This document shows positions 1 through 6,976 of a stretch of DNA of 16,932 nucleotides, piece after piece. How positions within the stretch are numbered: position 1 is the stretch's first letter; every line of letters starts with the position of its first letter. Both the position numbers and the translations under genes were made by a program. Origin of the DNA: Oscillospiraceae bacterium (GTDB lineage: Bacteria > Bacillota > Clostridia > Oscillospirales > Oscillospiraceae); contig JAEDLP010000028.1 of assembly GCA_016295225.1 (NCBI GenBank), forward strand, positions 1 through 16,932, given 5' to 3'. The notes beneath the pieces are model-generated. The model ran no database searches. It saw only the letters and a program-made list of their open reading frames with translations, and was not told the DNA's origin.

Positions 1-839
1 TAGTTCAGCACGCCCTGGATGCGGCCCTTGGCGTTCTCCTCCCCGAAGGCCAGGGGGACGGCCTGGGGGAGACTGGGTTTCCGGCCCAGGTGGAGGAGGG
101 CGGCGGCATACCCGGCGGTGTCGGTTTTGTCAAAGTTCTTTACTACCGCCTGGTCGCAGGCAGTCTCCACATCCCGGCAGAAGAGCCAATAGGAAAGCCA
201 CAGCACCGGGTTGAACCAGTGGACGCACAGGGCCAGCCAGAACAGAGGCTTGGTTAAATGATCCCGGCGGCGGAGGTGGGCCTGTTCGTGGAGGAGAACA
301 TAGGCTTTGTCCTCCTCGGCCAGCCCCACGGGGAGATAGATGCGGGGTTTGAAGAACCCGCAGACGAAGGGGGAATCCACCCGGTCGGTCTCGTAGACGT
401 TTTCCGACACCAGCACCCCGTCGGCCACCCGGCGGCGCAGTCTGCCGTAGGACGCTACCGCCCACAGGCCCATCCCGGCGGCCCCTGCGGCCCAGATCGC
501 AAAGAGAAAGTCGTTCCGGTCCAGTCCGGGGGCGGGGTCAGTGGACACAGTGGGAGTAAAATTTTCGGCAGGCTGGGCGGTTGGGGCCGGTTCGACCGCC
601 GCGGGAGCGGAGAGGATCACCCGTTCCGCCGCCGCGCCGCTGGTGACTTGGGCGGGCATCAGGCTTACCGGCAGGTCAAGGCTCACCGGGCAGACCATCC
701 GCAGGAAGACCACCAGCCACAGGGCGCAGGTGATCCACCGGGGGGCTTTTTTCAAGGGGAGGCGCAGAATCATCACGACCACGGCGGCCACCGTGGCGGC
801 GGCGGTCATGGTGAACAGAGTTTGGATGAATGGGGTCAT
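1..839 (-). CDS. M56 family (BlaR1-like) membrane metallopeptidase, C-terminus outside window
   Basis: This is an integral membrane zinc protease of the BlaR1/MecR1 class. In the family, it senses an external signal and causes inactivation of a partner BlaI-type repressor. The frame starts at ATG 839 behind AAAGGAGG and stays open to the window edge (279 complete codons). Hydrophobic segments lie near residues 1-26, 36-50 and 111-130, with an Ala/Pro-rich loop at about 58-108. The zinc site is HEQAH (184-188) within HEQAHLRRRDH. A downstream glutamate in DVETACDQAV (E225) is the probable third ligand. The last visible residues, GRIQGVLN, match the conserved region after the protease core, so the gene is cut by the window, not broken. 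A C-terminal sensor domain, if present, lies outside. It starts 25 nt after the lipoprotein stop and is the third gene of the BlaI operon. Family assignment is firm; the signal is unknown. Confidence 0.9.
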   Translation of the reverse strand, partial: MTPFIQTLFTMTAAATVAAVVVMILRLPLKKAPRWITCALWLVVFLRMVCPVSLDLPVSLMPAQVTSGAAAERVILSAPAAVEPAPTAQPAENFTPTVSTDPAPGLDRNDFLFAIWAAGAAGMGLWAVASYGRLRRRVADGVLVSENVYETDRVDSPFVCGFFKPRIYLPVGLAEEDKAYVLLHEQAHLRRRDHLTKPLFWLALCVHWFNPVLWLSYWLFCRDVETACDQAVVKNFDKTDTAGYAAALLHLGRKPSLPQAVPLAFGEENAKGRIQGVLN

Positions 840-864
840 AGGAAAACCTCCTTTCGGGGGCGTG

Positions 865-2046
865 TCAGGTCCCGGGGACAGGCTCGGGATAGAGTAGGTA
901 GAGGAACTCTCCCTGGGGGTCTTCGCCCAGGTAAGACAGGTAGACGGCGTCGTCCAGCAGGAAAAGCTGGAAGCCGGTTTCCGCCCCGTCCTGATCCAGA
1001 ATACGGTAGGAGGTGCGCTCCGTGCAGCCCTGGGCCAAATCGGTCTCGCCCACCGTCAGGGTGTTCAGGGGCTGGGGCTCATAAATGGGGTTGGGGATGG
1101 AGGTGCGGAGGGTGATGGGGAGGCCGTCCAGATCCACGGCAAAGACGTCCTGGGTCACCAGGATCTCGGCTTTTTTGAATTCCAGGTCCTGAGGCTCGGG
1201 GGAGAGCTCGCGAACCGGGGTGAACCGGGGACAGAACGCCGGGGAAGGGCGTCGGGCATGGCGCTGGGCGGTCTGATACAGCCCGGTGAAATCCTTCACG
1301 CCCTTGCTGTTGGTGTTGGCGATCTCCAGACTGCCCTCTGCGCCGTCCTGGTAGGTGTAGGTAAAGCGTTGGGCCTCCTTCACCAGCTCCAGAAAGAGGG
1401 GGGCGCAGTCGGACAAAAAGTCCGATTCCCGGAGACTGCCGGAGGGGGCTTCCGGAATGATGGTAATGCCGGGGACGGGGGATTCCTTGGACTCCCAGGT
1501 GAAGGGGCCCACGATCTCCTCAATGTGCATCCCCTCCAGAATGGCGTCGATGGCCTGGGGATCGGAGAAATCCCGGACGGCCAGGGCTTCCAGCCGTTCG
1601 GCCTCCCACGCCCAAAGGGCCTCTTCCAGCTTGGTCCGCCAGCGGATGTACTGGGGGGAGACGAAGGTGGCGTTTGGCTCCGCGGCTTGCTGGGTGACGG
1701 TCCCGTCCGGCCCGGTCTCCTGCCGGACCAGTAGGGGAAAGCGCCCGGGCTGGGAGATCAGATAAAAGGTGACCTGGGTCTCGCCGTCAGCTTGCTCAGG
1801 GGTGAGGAAAACCAGGGTCCCCGGCTGGTCCAGGGCGCCGTCAAAGTCGGCTTGGCCCGCCAGCCCGGCTTCGTCCAGCAGGGAGCAGAGCTCCCGGCCC
1901 AGTTGTTCGGGCAAGGGCATCCGGCCTTCCTGGCAGATTAGGCAGACCTGTTCCACCGGCATGCCGTCCAGGGTGTCGGCCCCCTGGCAGCCGGCCAGGA
2001 GAAGAACGGCGAAGAGAGAAAGAAAAAGGAAGAGCTTCTGTTTCAT
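865..2046 (-). CDS. Predicted lipoprotein of unknown function in the BlaI/M56 operon
   Basis: This 393-aa protein begins with a lipoprotein signal peptide: Lys near the N-terminus, a hydrophobic core, then a lipobox LAGC with the cysteine at residue 20. It is therefore expected on the outer face of the cell membrane. I do not recognise the mature part. It has no repeats, no further membrane segments and no catalytic motif I can name. It is acidic and moderately rich in Pro, Trp and Tyr, with a few scattered cysteines. The start at 2046 has AAAGGAG at good spacing, 13 nt after the BlaI stop. The M56 gene follows 25 nt after its own stop. Being between repressor and sensor suggests it acts in the same circuit, for example as the ligand-binding or signal-passing part. 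That is inference from position only. Confidence 0.85.
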   Translation of the reverse strand: MKQKLFLFLSLFAVLLLAGCQGADTLDGMPVEQVCLICQEGRMPLPEQLGRELCSLLDEAGLAGQADFDGALDQPGTLVFLTPEQADGETQVTFYLISQPGRFPLLVRQETGPDGTVTQQAAEPNATFVSPQYIRWRTKLEEALWAWEAERLEALAVRDFSDPQAIDAILEGMHIEEIVGPFTWESKESPVPGITIIPEAPSGSLRESDFLSDCAPLFLELVKEAQRFTYTYQDGAEGSLEIANTNSKGVKDFTGLYQTAQRHARRPSPAFCPRFTPVRELSPEPQDLEFKKAEILVTQDVFAVDLDGLPITLRTSIPNPIYEPQPLNTLTVGETDLAQGCTERTSYRILDQDGAETGFQLFLLDDAVYLSYLGEDPQGEFLYLLYPEPVPGT

Positions 2047-2059
2047 AAGGCCGCTCCTT

Positions 2060-2428
2060 TCAGCGGTTGTGCTTGTAGTCCTCCAGCAGTTTTTCGATCT
2101 CGGCGGCCTCCTGGTCGGAGACCGACCCGGCCTTGAGAAAGGCTGCCAGGAAGTTGGGCAGGGAGCCGCCGAAGGACCGCTGAAGGACCTCCCGACCGTC
2201 GGCCTGCTGGACGGCCTCCCGCTCCACCAGGGAGGAGACGATGGTGGATTCGTTTTTCAGGCAGCCCTTGTCGCACAGGCGCTTGATGACGGTGTAGGTG
2301 GTGGTGCGCTTCCATCCCAGGCGGGCTTCGGCCAGCTTGCAGAGCTGGGGGGAGGGGATGGGTTCGGACTCCCACACCAGGTCCAGCAGACGGTGGTCCG
2401 CCAGGGAGAGGGACAGGTTGGATTTCAT
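2060..2428 (-). CDS. BlaI/MecI-family transcriptional repressor
   Basis: This 122-aa protein has the BlaI/MecI/CopY family length and layout. A winged helix-turn-helix fills roughly residues 8-75, with the recognition-helix region WKRTTTYTVIKRLCDKGCL near 39-57. A C-terminal helical dimerisation tail ends in EAAEIEKLLEDYKHNR. Members bind dyad operators as dimers and are removed when a partner M56 protease is activated. The ATG at 2428 follows GGAGG with 8 nt spacing. It is the first gene of the operon, so it probably represses itself, the lipoprotein and the M56 protease through the dyad at 2453-2477. No beta-lactamase is in view, so a beta-lactam role should not be assumed; many clostridial members serve other envelope signals. 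Confidence 0.92.
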   Translation of the reverse strand: MKSNLSLSLADHRLLDLVWESEPIPSPQLCKLAEARLGWKRTTTYTVIKRLCDKGCLKNESTIVSSLVEREAVQQADGREVLQRSFGGSLPNFLAAFLKAGSVSDQEAAEIEKLLEDYKHNR

Positions 2429-2452
2429 AAGATATACCTCCAGTCGAAGGGA

Positions 2453-2499
2453 TTAGACAGATTCAATGTCAGTCTAACAGGCTCGACTGATCCTGTCAA
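2453..2499 (-). promoter_or_regulatory. blaI operon promoter with overlapping dyad operator
   Basis: On the minus strand, TTGACA (2494-2499) is followed after exactly 17 nt by TAGACT (2471-2476), a good sigma-A promoter. The imperfect dyad TTAGACTGA-N7-TCTGTCTAA (2453-2477, 8 of 9 positions symmetric) covers the -10 box and the predicted start site. This is where a BlaI-type repressor would block initiation. That BlaI binds here is inference from position and symmetry. Confidence 0.7.
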
Positions 2500-2511
2500 G
2501 GGGATTTTTTC

Positions 2512-2542
2512 AAAAAAAGCAGCTCCCCTGGGAAGGGGAGCT
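2512..2542 (-). terminator. Intrinsic terminator of the rRNA methyltransferase gene
   Basis: Read on the minus strand, AGCTCCCC-TTCCCA-GGGGAGCT forms a perfect 8-bp stem (2521-2542). GC and seven T residues (2512-2518) follow. It begins 5 nt after the methyltransferase stop and separates that gene from the BlaI operon promoter. Confidence 0.88.
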
Positions 2543-2547
2543 GAGGG

Positions 2548-3774
2548 TCACACGATCTGGAATAGATAGAATTTCAAATACTCGGTTTCGGGCACGCCCC
2601 AGAGGATGGGGTGGTCGGGGGATTGGCGGCGGTCCTCGATCTGCCGCAGGCTCACCGAGGCGTCGGCGGCGGCCTCCCGGAGCATCTGGCAGAAGAGGGG
2701 GGCGGTCATGAAGTGGGAGCAGGAGCAGGTGGCCAGATAGCCGCCCCGGGGCAGGAGCTTCATGGCCTTCAGGTTGATCTCCTTATAGCCCCGATAGGCG
2801 TTCTTCACCGTGGCCCCGCTCTTGGTAAAGGCCGGCGGGTCCAGGATGATGTAGTCGTAGGGGTGTTTCTTCTCCTTGGCCAGGTCGGTGAGCAGGTCGA
2901 AGACGTCGGCCTGGACGGCCTGCACCTTGTCCTCCAGGCCGTTGAGGGCGGCGTTCCGGCGGGTGAGCTCCACCGCATCCTTGGAGATATCCACGGCGGT
3001 GACCTGTTCCGCCCCGCCCAGGGCGCAGTTCAGAGCGAAGGCCCCGGTGTGGGTGAAGCAGTCCAGCACCCGGCGGCCCTTGGCCAGGGAGGCCGCCGCC
3101 CGGCGGTTGTACTTCTGGTCCAGGAAAAAGCCGGTTTTTTGGCCGTCGATGTAATCCACGTCGTATTGGACGCCGTTCTCCGTGATGGTTACGTGGCCGT
3201 CCAGGTCGGTGGCCAGGCCGGGGAGAGCATAGAATCCCTTCTCTTGGGGCAGCCCCTCCTTCGCCCGGAGGGCGGCCTCGTTGCGCTCGTAGAGGGCCCG
3301 GACCTTGACGCCGTACCCTGCCAGCAGGTCCACCAGCTGGGGGTAGAGGATGTGCTTGACGGTCTCCATCCCCAGGGAGAGGACCTCAGTGACCAGGATA
3401 TCCCCAAAGAGGTCCACGGTGAGGCCGGGGAACTGGTCGGCCTCCCCGAAGATCAGCCGGGAGGTGTTGAAATCCGGCCCCATGACCGTGCGGCGGTACT
3501 CTAAGGCGTATTGGACCCGCCGCCGCCAGAAGTTTTCGTCAAAGCGGTCGTTGGTGTTACGGGAGAGAAGGCGTACCCGGATTTTGGAGTGGTCGTTGAG
3601 GAACCCGGCCCCCAGCCAGCGGCCCTTCTGGGTTACCACATCCACGATGTCCCCGTTCCGAGCGGGACGGTCGGGGCCGGTGGTCTCCGCACCGTAGACC
3701 CAGGGGTGGCCCGCCCGCAGAGCCCGGGCGGCTTTCTCGTTGACGGTTATGATGGGATAAGGACGTTCAGCCAT
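2548..3774 (-). CDS. rlmI: Class I rRNA methyltransferase, RlmI-like (COG1092)
   Basis: This 408-aa protein has the full length and order of the RlmI/YccW family, whose E. coli member makes m5C1962 in 23S rRNA using S-adenosylmethionine. An N-terminal PUA-like RNA-binding domain lies at about 5-75, including AGHPWVYGAE. It is followed by the linker EADQFPGLTVD and the Rossmann methyltransferase fold. Visible motifs are the SAM-binding LDCFTHTG (237-244), acidic VDIS, LDPPAF (311-316) and TCSCS (349-353), whose cysteine (C352) is the likely nucleophile. The ATG at 3774 has AAGGAG upstream. It is a single-gene unit with its own promoter (3814-3842) and terminator (2512-2542). The exact target base in this organism is inferred from the family. 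Confidence 0.9.
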   Translation of the reverse strand: MAERPYPIITVNEKAARALRAGHPWVYGAETTGPDRPARNGDIVDVVTQKGRWLGAGFLNDHSKIRVRLLSRNTNDRFDENFWRRRVQYALEYRRTVMGPDFNTSRLIFGEADQFPGLTVDLFGDILVTEVLSLGMETVKHILYPQLVDLLAGYGVKVRALYERNEAALRAKEGLPQEKGFYALPGLATDLDGHVTITENGVQYDVDYIDGQKTGFFLDQKYNRRAAASLAKGRRVLDCFTHTGAFALNCALGGAEQVTAVDISKDAVELTRRNAALNGLEDKVQAVQADVFDLLTDLAKEKKHPYDYIILDPPAFTKSGATVKNAYRGYKEINLKAMKLLPRGGYLATCSCSHFMTAPLFCQMLREAAADASVSLRQIEDRRQSPDHPILWGVPETEYLKFYLFQIV

Positions 3775-3813
3775 AACAGGTATCTCCTTATAGAATAAAC
3801 ATAGGGTGGAATT

Positions 3814-3842
3814 AGTGTAGCACAGACCCCGGTGGGACGCAA
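3814..3842 (-). promoter_or_regulatory. Promoter of the rRNA methyltransferase gene
   Basis: On the minus strand, TTGCGT (3837-3842), 17 nt and TACACT (3814-3819) form a plausible sigma-A promoter about 40 nt before the ATG. It is divergent from the plus-strand promoter at 3858-3886. Confidence 0.5.
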
Positions 3843-3857
3843 TATAGCGAAATCATC

Positions 3858-3893
3858 TTGTCTTATTTTTCCTCTTTGACTATAATAAAGTCA
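3858..3893 (+). promoter_or_regulatory. Promoter of the stalk-protein/HAD operon, with dyad over the -10 box
   Basis: TTGTCT (3858-3863), 17 nt and a consensus TATAAT (3881-3886) stand about 40 nt upstream of the ATG at 3928. The perfect dyad TGACT-N7-AGTCA (3877-3893) encloses the -10 box and could be an operator. No regulator gene adjoins it. Confidence 0.65.
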
Positions 3894-3927
3894 GCAATCC
3901 TCATCTATTGAAACGGAGGTTATCCAA

Positions 3928-4611
3928 ATGAAGGAAAAGAAATCCATGTTCAAAGGCTATGTTTTGGGGATCCTCACTGCCCTGCTGGTGTCCATGATGG
4001 TGGTTCCCGGTTTTGCAGCTACGGTGGCCAAGACCATCACGGTGTACACCGGGGTCACTCTTTACTATGACGGGGTGAAGGTGGAGCCCAAGGACGCCAA
4101 CGGCAAGACGGCGGAACCCCTGCTGTACAACGGCACCACTTACCTGCCCGTCCGTGCTGTCAGCGGACTTTTTGGTGAGGATATCAACTGGGACGGCAAG
4201 ACCCAGAGCGTGTACATCGGCGATATGCCGGGCAAGAAGACCTATCTGGCAGACCTGACCCCTTATGAGTCCAGGGGCCTGAGCCTGCCGGATACTCTGA
4301 CCATGGATGGGAAGACCTATGTGAACTGCTTCATACTGGGTGATGCAGCCCTCACCGGCAGCAAGGAGTATGTCAGTTGGAATCTGAACGGGGCCTATGA
4401 CACCCTGGAATTTGATGTGGGCCATCTTTTTGCCAACGCCACCGCCAAGCAGGTCATCGCCTATCTGGATGGGCAGCCTGCCGAGATCATTGACATCGGC
4501 GCCGGGGACAAGGTCAAGCACGTGAAGATGGACCTGGACGGCGCTCTTCGGCTGAAGATCCAGGTGGAGAAGGGGAGCTACACGGGCTTCGGCAACGCCG
4601 TGCTCCAGTAA
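3928..4611 (+). CDS. Secreted stalk-domain protein (copper amine oxidase N-like) with NPCBM-like C-terminus
   Basis: This is a 227-aa exported protein. A signal peptide or membrane anchor spans residues 1-31, with Lys-rich MKEKK, a hydrophobic stretch and a likely cut near GFAA. Residues about 37-97 match the copper amine oxidase N-terminal-like stalk domain, recognisable by LLYNGTTYLPVRAVSGLFG and INWDGKTQSVYIG. Residues about 107-225 resemble the NPCBM fold, with SWNLNGAYDTLEFDVGH followed by a strand and YLDGQP. This suggests binding to cell-wall or other glycans rather than catalysis; no oxidase catalytic domain is present. ATG 3928 has GGAGG upstream and a strong promoter at 3858-3886. 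The HAD gene follows after 37 nt, so the two are probably cotranscribed. The specific ligand is unknown. Confidence 0.82.
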   Translation: MKEKKSMFKGYVLGILTALLVSMMVVPGFAATVAKTITVYTGVTLYYDGVKVEPKDANGKTAEPLLYNGTTYLPVRAVSGLFGEDINWDGKTQSVYIGDMPGKKTYLADLTPYESRGLSLPDTLTMDGKTYVNCFILGDAALTGSKEYVSWNLNGAYDTLEFDVGHLFANATAKQVIAYLDGQPAEIIDIGAGDKVKHVKMDLDGALRLKIQVEKGSYTGFGNAVLQ

Positions 4612-4648
4612 ACGCAGACCTGTTGCCCGGTGACAAGGAGGAACAGTC

Positions 4649-5479
4649 ATGGAACGAAGGATTAAGCTCATCGCCCTGGATCTGGACGGTACCCTGCTGG
4701 ACAGCGAAAAGAAGGTCTCCCGGCGGAACCTGGAGGCCCTGGAACGGGCCCGGCGGATGGGCGTTCTGATCGTGCCGGTCACCGGCCGCCCGGCCCAGGG
4801 GCTGCCCCAGGCGGTGCTGGACCTGCCTGGCCTGCGATATGCGGTGACCTCCAACGGGGCTACCATCCGGGACCTCCAGGAGGACAAGTTTCTTCTGGAA
4901 AAGCACCTGACCCCGGCGGATTGCCTGGAGGTGCTGGAGGCCTGCGCGGACTTTGACATGATCCGGGAGGTTTTTCGGGAGGGGGTGGGCTACCTGACCC
5001 GGGACGACCGGGATATCCTTCTGGACCGCTACCAGGGGACCCCCATGCTGGAGTACGTTCTGGGGACCCGTCGGGTGATCCCTGGCTCCCTGGAGGACTT
5101 TCTCCGGGAGGATGACCGGCCGGTGGAGGAGCTCTTCTTCCTCACCGACAGCCCGGAGCGGAAGGAGGCCCTCCGGCGGCGGCTGTCCGCCCTGCCGGGC
5201 ATCAGCTTTGCCGACCCCTTCCCCAGGGACCTGGAGGTCATGGCCGGGGGGATAGACAAGGGGGCGGCCTTCCTCTACCTGCTGGACCTGCTGGGCGTCC
5301 ACCCGGCGGAGACCCTGGCCCTGGGGGATGGAGGCAGCGACCTGCCTCTGCTGAAGGCGGCGGGGATCGGGGTGGCCATGGGCAACGCCCTGCCCTTTGT
5401 TCAGGCGGAGGCCGACTGGGTCACCGCCTCCTGCGATGAGGACGGGGTGGCCCTGGCCCTGGAGAAGTTTGTTTTTTGA
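4649..5479 (+). CDS. Cof-type HAD-superfamily phosphatase
   Basis: This 276-aa cytoplasmic hydrolase has the usual length of the Cof/YidA subfamily (HAD type IIB), whose members remove phosphate from sugar phosphates and similar small metabolites. Motif I is DLDGTLLD near residues 10-17, with the nucleophile being its first Asp. Motif II is VTGRP (about 45-49) and the motif III lysine is in GGIDKGAAF. Motif IV is GDGGSD, where the usual Asn of GDxxND is Ser but both Asp residues remain. The middle region is the C2 cap. The ATG follows AAGGAGGAACAGTC. It lies 37 nt after the stalk-protein gene and ends before a 15-bp bidirectional terminator. The substrate cannot be predicted from sequence. 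Confidence 0.88.
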   Translation: MERRIKLIALDLDGTLLDSEKKVSRRNLEALERARRMGVLIVPVTGRPAQGLPQAVLDLPGLRYAVTSNGATIRDLQEDKFLLEKHLTPADCLEVLEACADFDMIREVFREGVGYLTRDDRDILLDRYQGTPMLEYVLGTRRVIPGSLEDFLREDDRPVEELFFLTDSPERKEALRRRLSALPGISFADPFPRDLEVMAGGIDKGAAFLYLLDLLGVHPAETLALGDGGSDLPLLKAAGIGVAMGNALPFVQAEADWVTASCDEDGVALALEKFVF

Positions 5480-5514
5480 TAGGAATGGGCCTTCTTTCCA
5501 ACAAGACCCGAAGG

Positions 5515-5549
5515 CAAAAGCCCGGAACCAAGATGGTTCCGGGCTTTTG
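5515..5549. terminator. Bidirectional terminator between convergent HAD and pyridoxal kinase genes
   Basis: A perfect 15-bp stem, CAAAAGCCCGGAACC (5515-5529) with GGTTCCGGGCTTTTG (5535-5549), closes a 5-nt loop. The A/T-rich ends of the arms provide a short U tract on either strand. It sits between the two convergent stops and can serve both genes. Confidence 0.85.
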
Positions 5550-5596
5550 TGCGGAGTTGTATTAAGAAAGGAGATGGGAGGAGAAAACGAAATCGA

Positions 5597-6436
5597 TTAT
5601 CGACCCAGGCTGTGGACCAGCATGGGGATGGCAGCCTCAAAGTTAACGCCGTACCAGCGGGCATCGGGGTCCTTGGCGGTCTCGCGCATGCATTCCAGGG
5701 TGTAGTCCACGGCCACCTTCAGGGCGCCGGTGAGATCCTTGCCGTTCATCAGTGCGCCCACGCAGGCGGAGGCGAAGACGTCGCCGGTGCCGTGGTACTG
5801 GATGGGCAGCTTCTCGTTGAAGTAGCTGGAATAGGTGTCGGTGACGGAGTCATAGGCCATGGCGCCGATCTTGCCCGCCTCAAAGCTGATGCCGGTGAGG
5901 ACGGCGGTCTTGCAGCCCAGGCCGGTCAGGTCCTTGAGCATCTTCTTGATGTAAGCTTCGTCGTAGTCGTCGCCCACGTAGTCCACCCCCAGCATGAAGG
6001 AGGCCTCGGTGATGTTGGGGACGATGACGTCGGCCTTGCCGCAGAGCTTGCCCATTTCCTTGGCGAACTCGGGGGTGAAGCCGGGGTACAGGACGCCGTG
6101 GTCGGCCATGGCGGGGTCCACGTAGACCAAGGTGTTCTCGCCGCCGAAGTCGTCGAAGAACTTGCCCACCAGCTCGATCTGCTCAAAGGAGCCCAGGTAG
6201 CCGGTGTAGATGGCGTCGAAGGTGATGCCCTCCTTCTTCCAGTGGTCGGAGATGGGGGTGACCTCCTGGGTCAGGTCGTGGAAGGTAAAGCCCTTAAAGC
6301 CGCCGGTGTGGGTGGACAGGACTGCGGTGGGAACCACGCAGGTCTCCACGCCCATGGCGGAGATGATGGGCAGAGCAACTGTCAGGGAGCACTTGCCCAG
6401 ACAGGAAATATCTTGGATCGAAACAACGCGCTTCAT
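5597..6436 (-). CDS. Pyridoxal/pyridoxamine kinase (PfkB/ribokinase-like)
   Basis: This 279-aa kinase phosphorylates pyridoxal, pyridoxamine or pyridoxine with ATP in the vitamin B6 salvage pathway. It has the pyridoxal kinase N-terminus MKRVVSIQDISCLGKCSL. The regions PTAVLSTHTGGF and TGYLGS line the substrate site. VDPAMADHG, NITEA (141-145) and HGTGDVFAS follow. In HGTGDVFAS the Asp (219) is the catalytic base and the glycines form the anion hole. I chose ATG 6436 because AGGAGG (6446-6451) is 9 nt upstream; the nearby in-frame ATG at 6445 abuts that site and cannot be used well. No B6 biosynthesis gene lies alongside. The long upstream region with a promoter, structured RNA and terminator (6563-6774) may control it. 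PdxK versus PdxY naming is not resolved. Confidence 0.9.
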   Translation of the reverse strand: MKRVVSIQDISCLGKCSLTVALPIISAMGVETCVVPTAVLSTHTGGFKGFTFHDLTQEVTPISDHWKKEGITFDAIYTGYLGSFEQIELVGKFFDDFGGENTLVYVDPAMADHGVLYPGFTPEFAKEMGKLCGKADVIVPNITEASFMLGVDYVGDDYDEAYIKKMLKDLTGLGCKTAVLTGISFEAGKIGAMAYDSVTDTYSSYFNEKLPIQYHGTGDVFASACVGALMNGKDLTGALKVAVDYTLECMRETAKDPDARWYGVNFEAAIPMLVHSLGR

Positions 6437-6554
6437 GGTATACATCCTCCTTGTGTATGGGGCTGGCGGATTTCTCCACCGATATAGATAAAATAACACA
6501 AAACTGGCCTGGATGCTAGGGCCAATCCTGTTTTATTTAACATAGCCAGATTGT

Positions 6555-6739
6555 TTCAGGTACCAAAAAAGCCTTCCGAAAGATCGGAAGGCTTTTTTGG
6601 TGAGTAATAATGGAAGGATTTATATAGGTCGCGGTGCGGGAAGAAGGAAGTGACCCGCAAGCGGACTGATCGGAAGAATTTGATGCAAGTTGTGCATACT
6701 GTCTTGCAAAGTTGGGGGAGTTCTGTCGTCCCTTGGAAT
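6555..6739 (-). ncRNA. Candidate structured leader or small RNA upstream of the pyridoxal kinase gene
   Basis: A minus-strand promoter at 6746-6774 would start a transcript near 6739 that reaches the 17-bp terminator at 6563-6600, about 180-185 nt. It has no convincing reading frame. It can form the hairpins CTTGCA/TGCAAG (6703-6708 with 6684-6689) and TGCGGG/CCCGCA (6654-6659 with 6635-6640). A second copy of CTTCCGATC (6668-6676) duplicates the terminator's 5' arm and could pair 7 bp with its 3' arm. It may be an attenuated leader of the kinase gene, whose ATG is about 125 nt beyond the terminator, or an independent sRNA. No known riboswitch class was recognised. Confidence 0.4.
6563..6600. 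terminator. Strong intrinsic terminator (17-bp stem) upstream of the pyridoxal kinase gene
   Basis: A perfect 17-bp stem has arms CCAAAAAAGCCTTCCGA (6563-6579) and its complement (6584-6600), with a 4-nt loop. The arms carry A6/T6 tracts, so either strand can terminate. No plus-strand gene ends nearby. The natural user is the minus-strand transcript starting near 6739. Confidence 0.85.
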
Positions 6740-6745
6740 GAGGCT

Positions 6746-6774
6746 ATTATGTAGGATTTCGCCTGAAAGGTCAA
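6746..6774 (-). promoter_or_regulatory. Promoter driving the RNA upstream of the pyridoxal kinase gene
   Basis: On the minus strand, TTGACC (6769-6774), 17 nt and CATAAT (6746-6751) differ from the sigma-A consensus by one base in each box. It is the best promoter in the 588-nt gap and points to the 6563-6600 terminator and the kinase gene. Confidence 0.65.
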
Positions 6775-6819
6775 GAGGTAATTTCGACAAAAAACAAGGC
6801 TGTTTCGAGGCGCTGTTTG

Positions 6820-6845
6820 TTGCCTGTGGGCAATTTGCCTGTGGG
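6820..6845. repeat. Tandem pair of TTGCCTGTGGG
   Basis: TTGCCTGTGGG occurs at 6820-6830 and again at 6835-6845, a 15-bp period, in an otherwise AT-rich stretch. There are only two copies. It could be a paired binding site or a small duplication. Confidence 0.6.
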
Positions 6846-6976
6846 TAAAAAATAAAATTGATGGGCAACTGTGAAATAATCACAGAGGATATTCCACATA
6901 ACTGCAAGGAAAAATAAACCTGCCTGCAAAACAGAGTAAAAAAAGAAAGACAAAATAGTTACAAAATCATGTCCAG

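Noticed and set aside
258..1115. 285-codon plus-strand open frame opposite the M56 gene
   Set aside because: It is antisense to the M56 protease and lipoprotein genes, dominated by Gly, Arg and Pro, with no domain.
1..2428. Beta-lactam resistance locus
   Set aside because: BlaI and M56 proteins control many systems. No beta-lactamase or penicillin-binding sensor domain is visible in the window.
6434..6499. Longer pyridoxal kinase starts at 6499 or 6445
   Set aside because: The 6445 ATG directly touches AGGAGG, the 6499 start includes the ribosome binding site in its coding part, and family N-termini begin at MKRVVSIQD-like sequence.
6555..6739. Kinase-upstream RNA as a T-box, because it contains GCACCGCG
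   Set aside because: There is no UGGN before ACCGCG, no AGUA/specifier architecture, and the terminator is too far from the motif.
6820..6845. Direct repeat as a CRISPR array
   Set aside because: It has only two 11-nt copies with a 4-nt gap and no cas genes.
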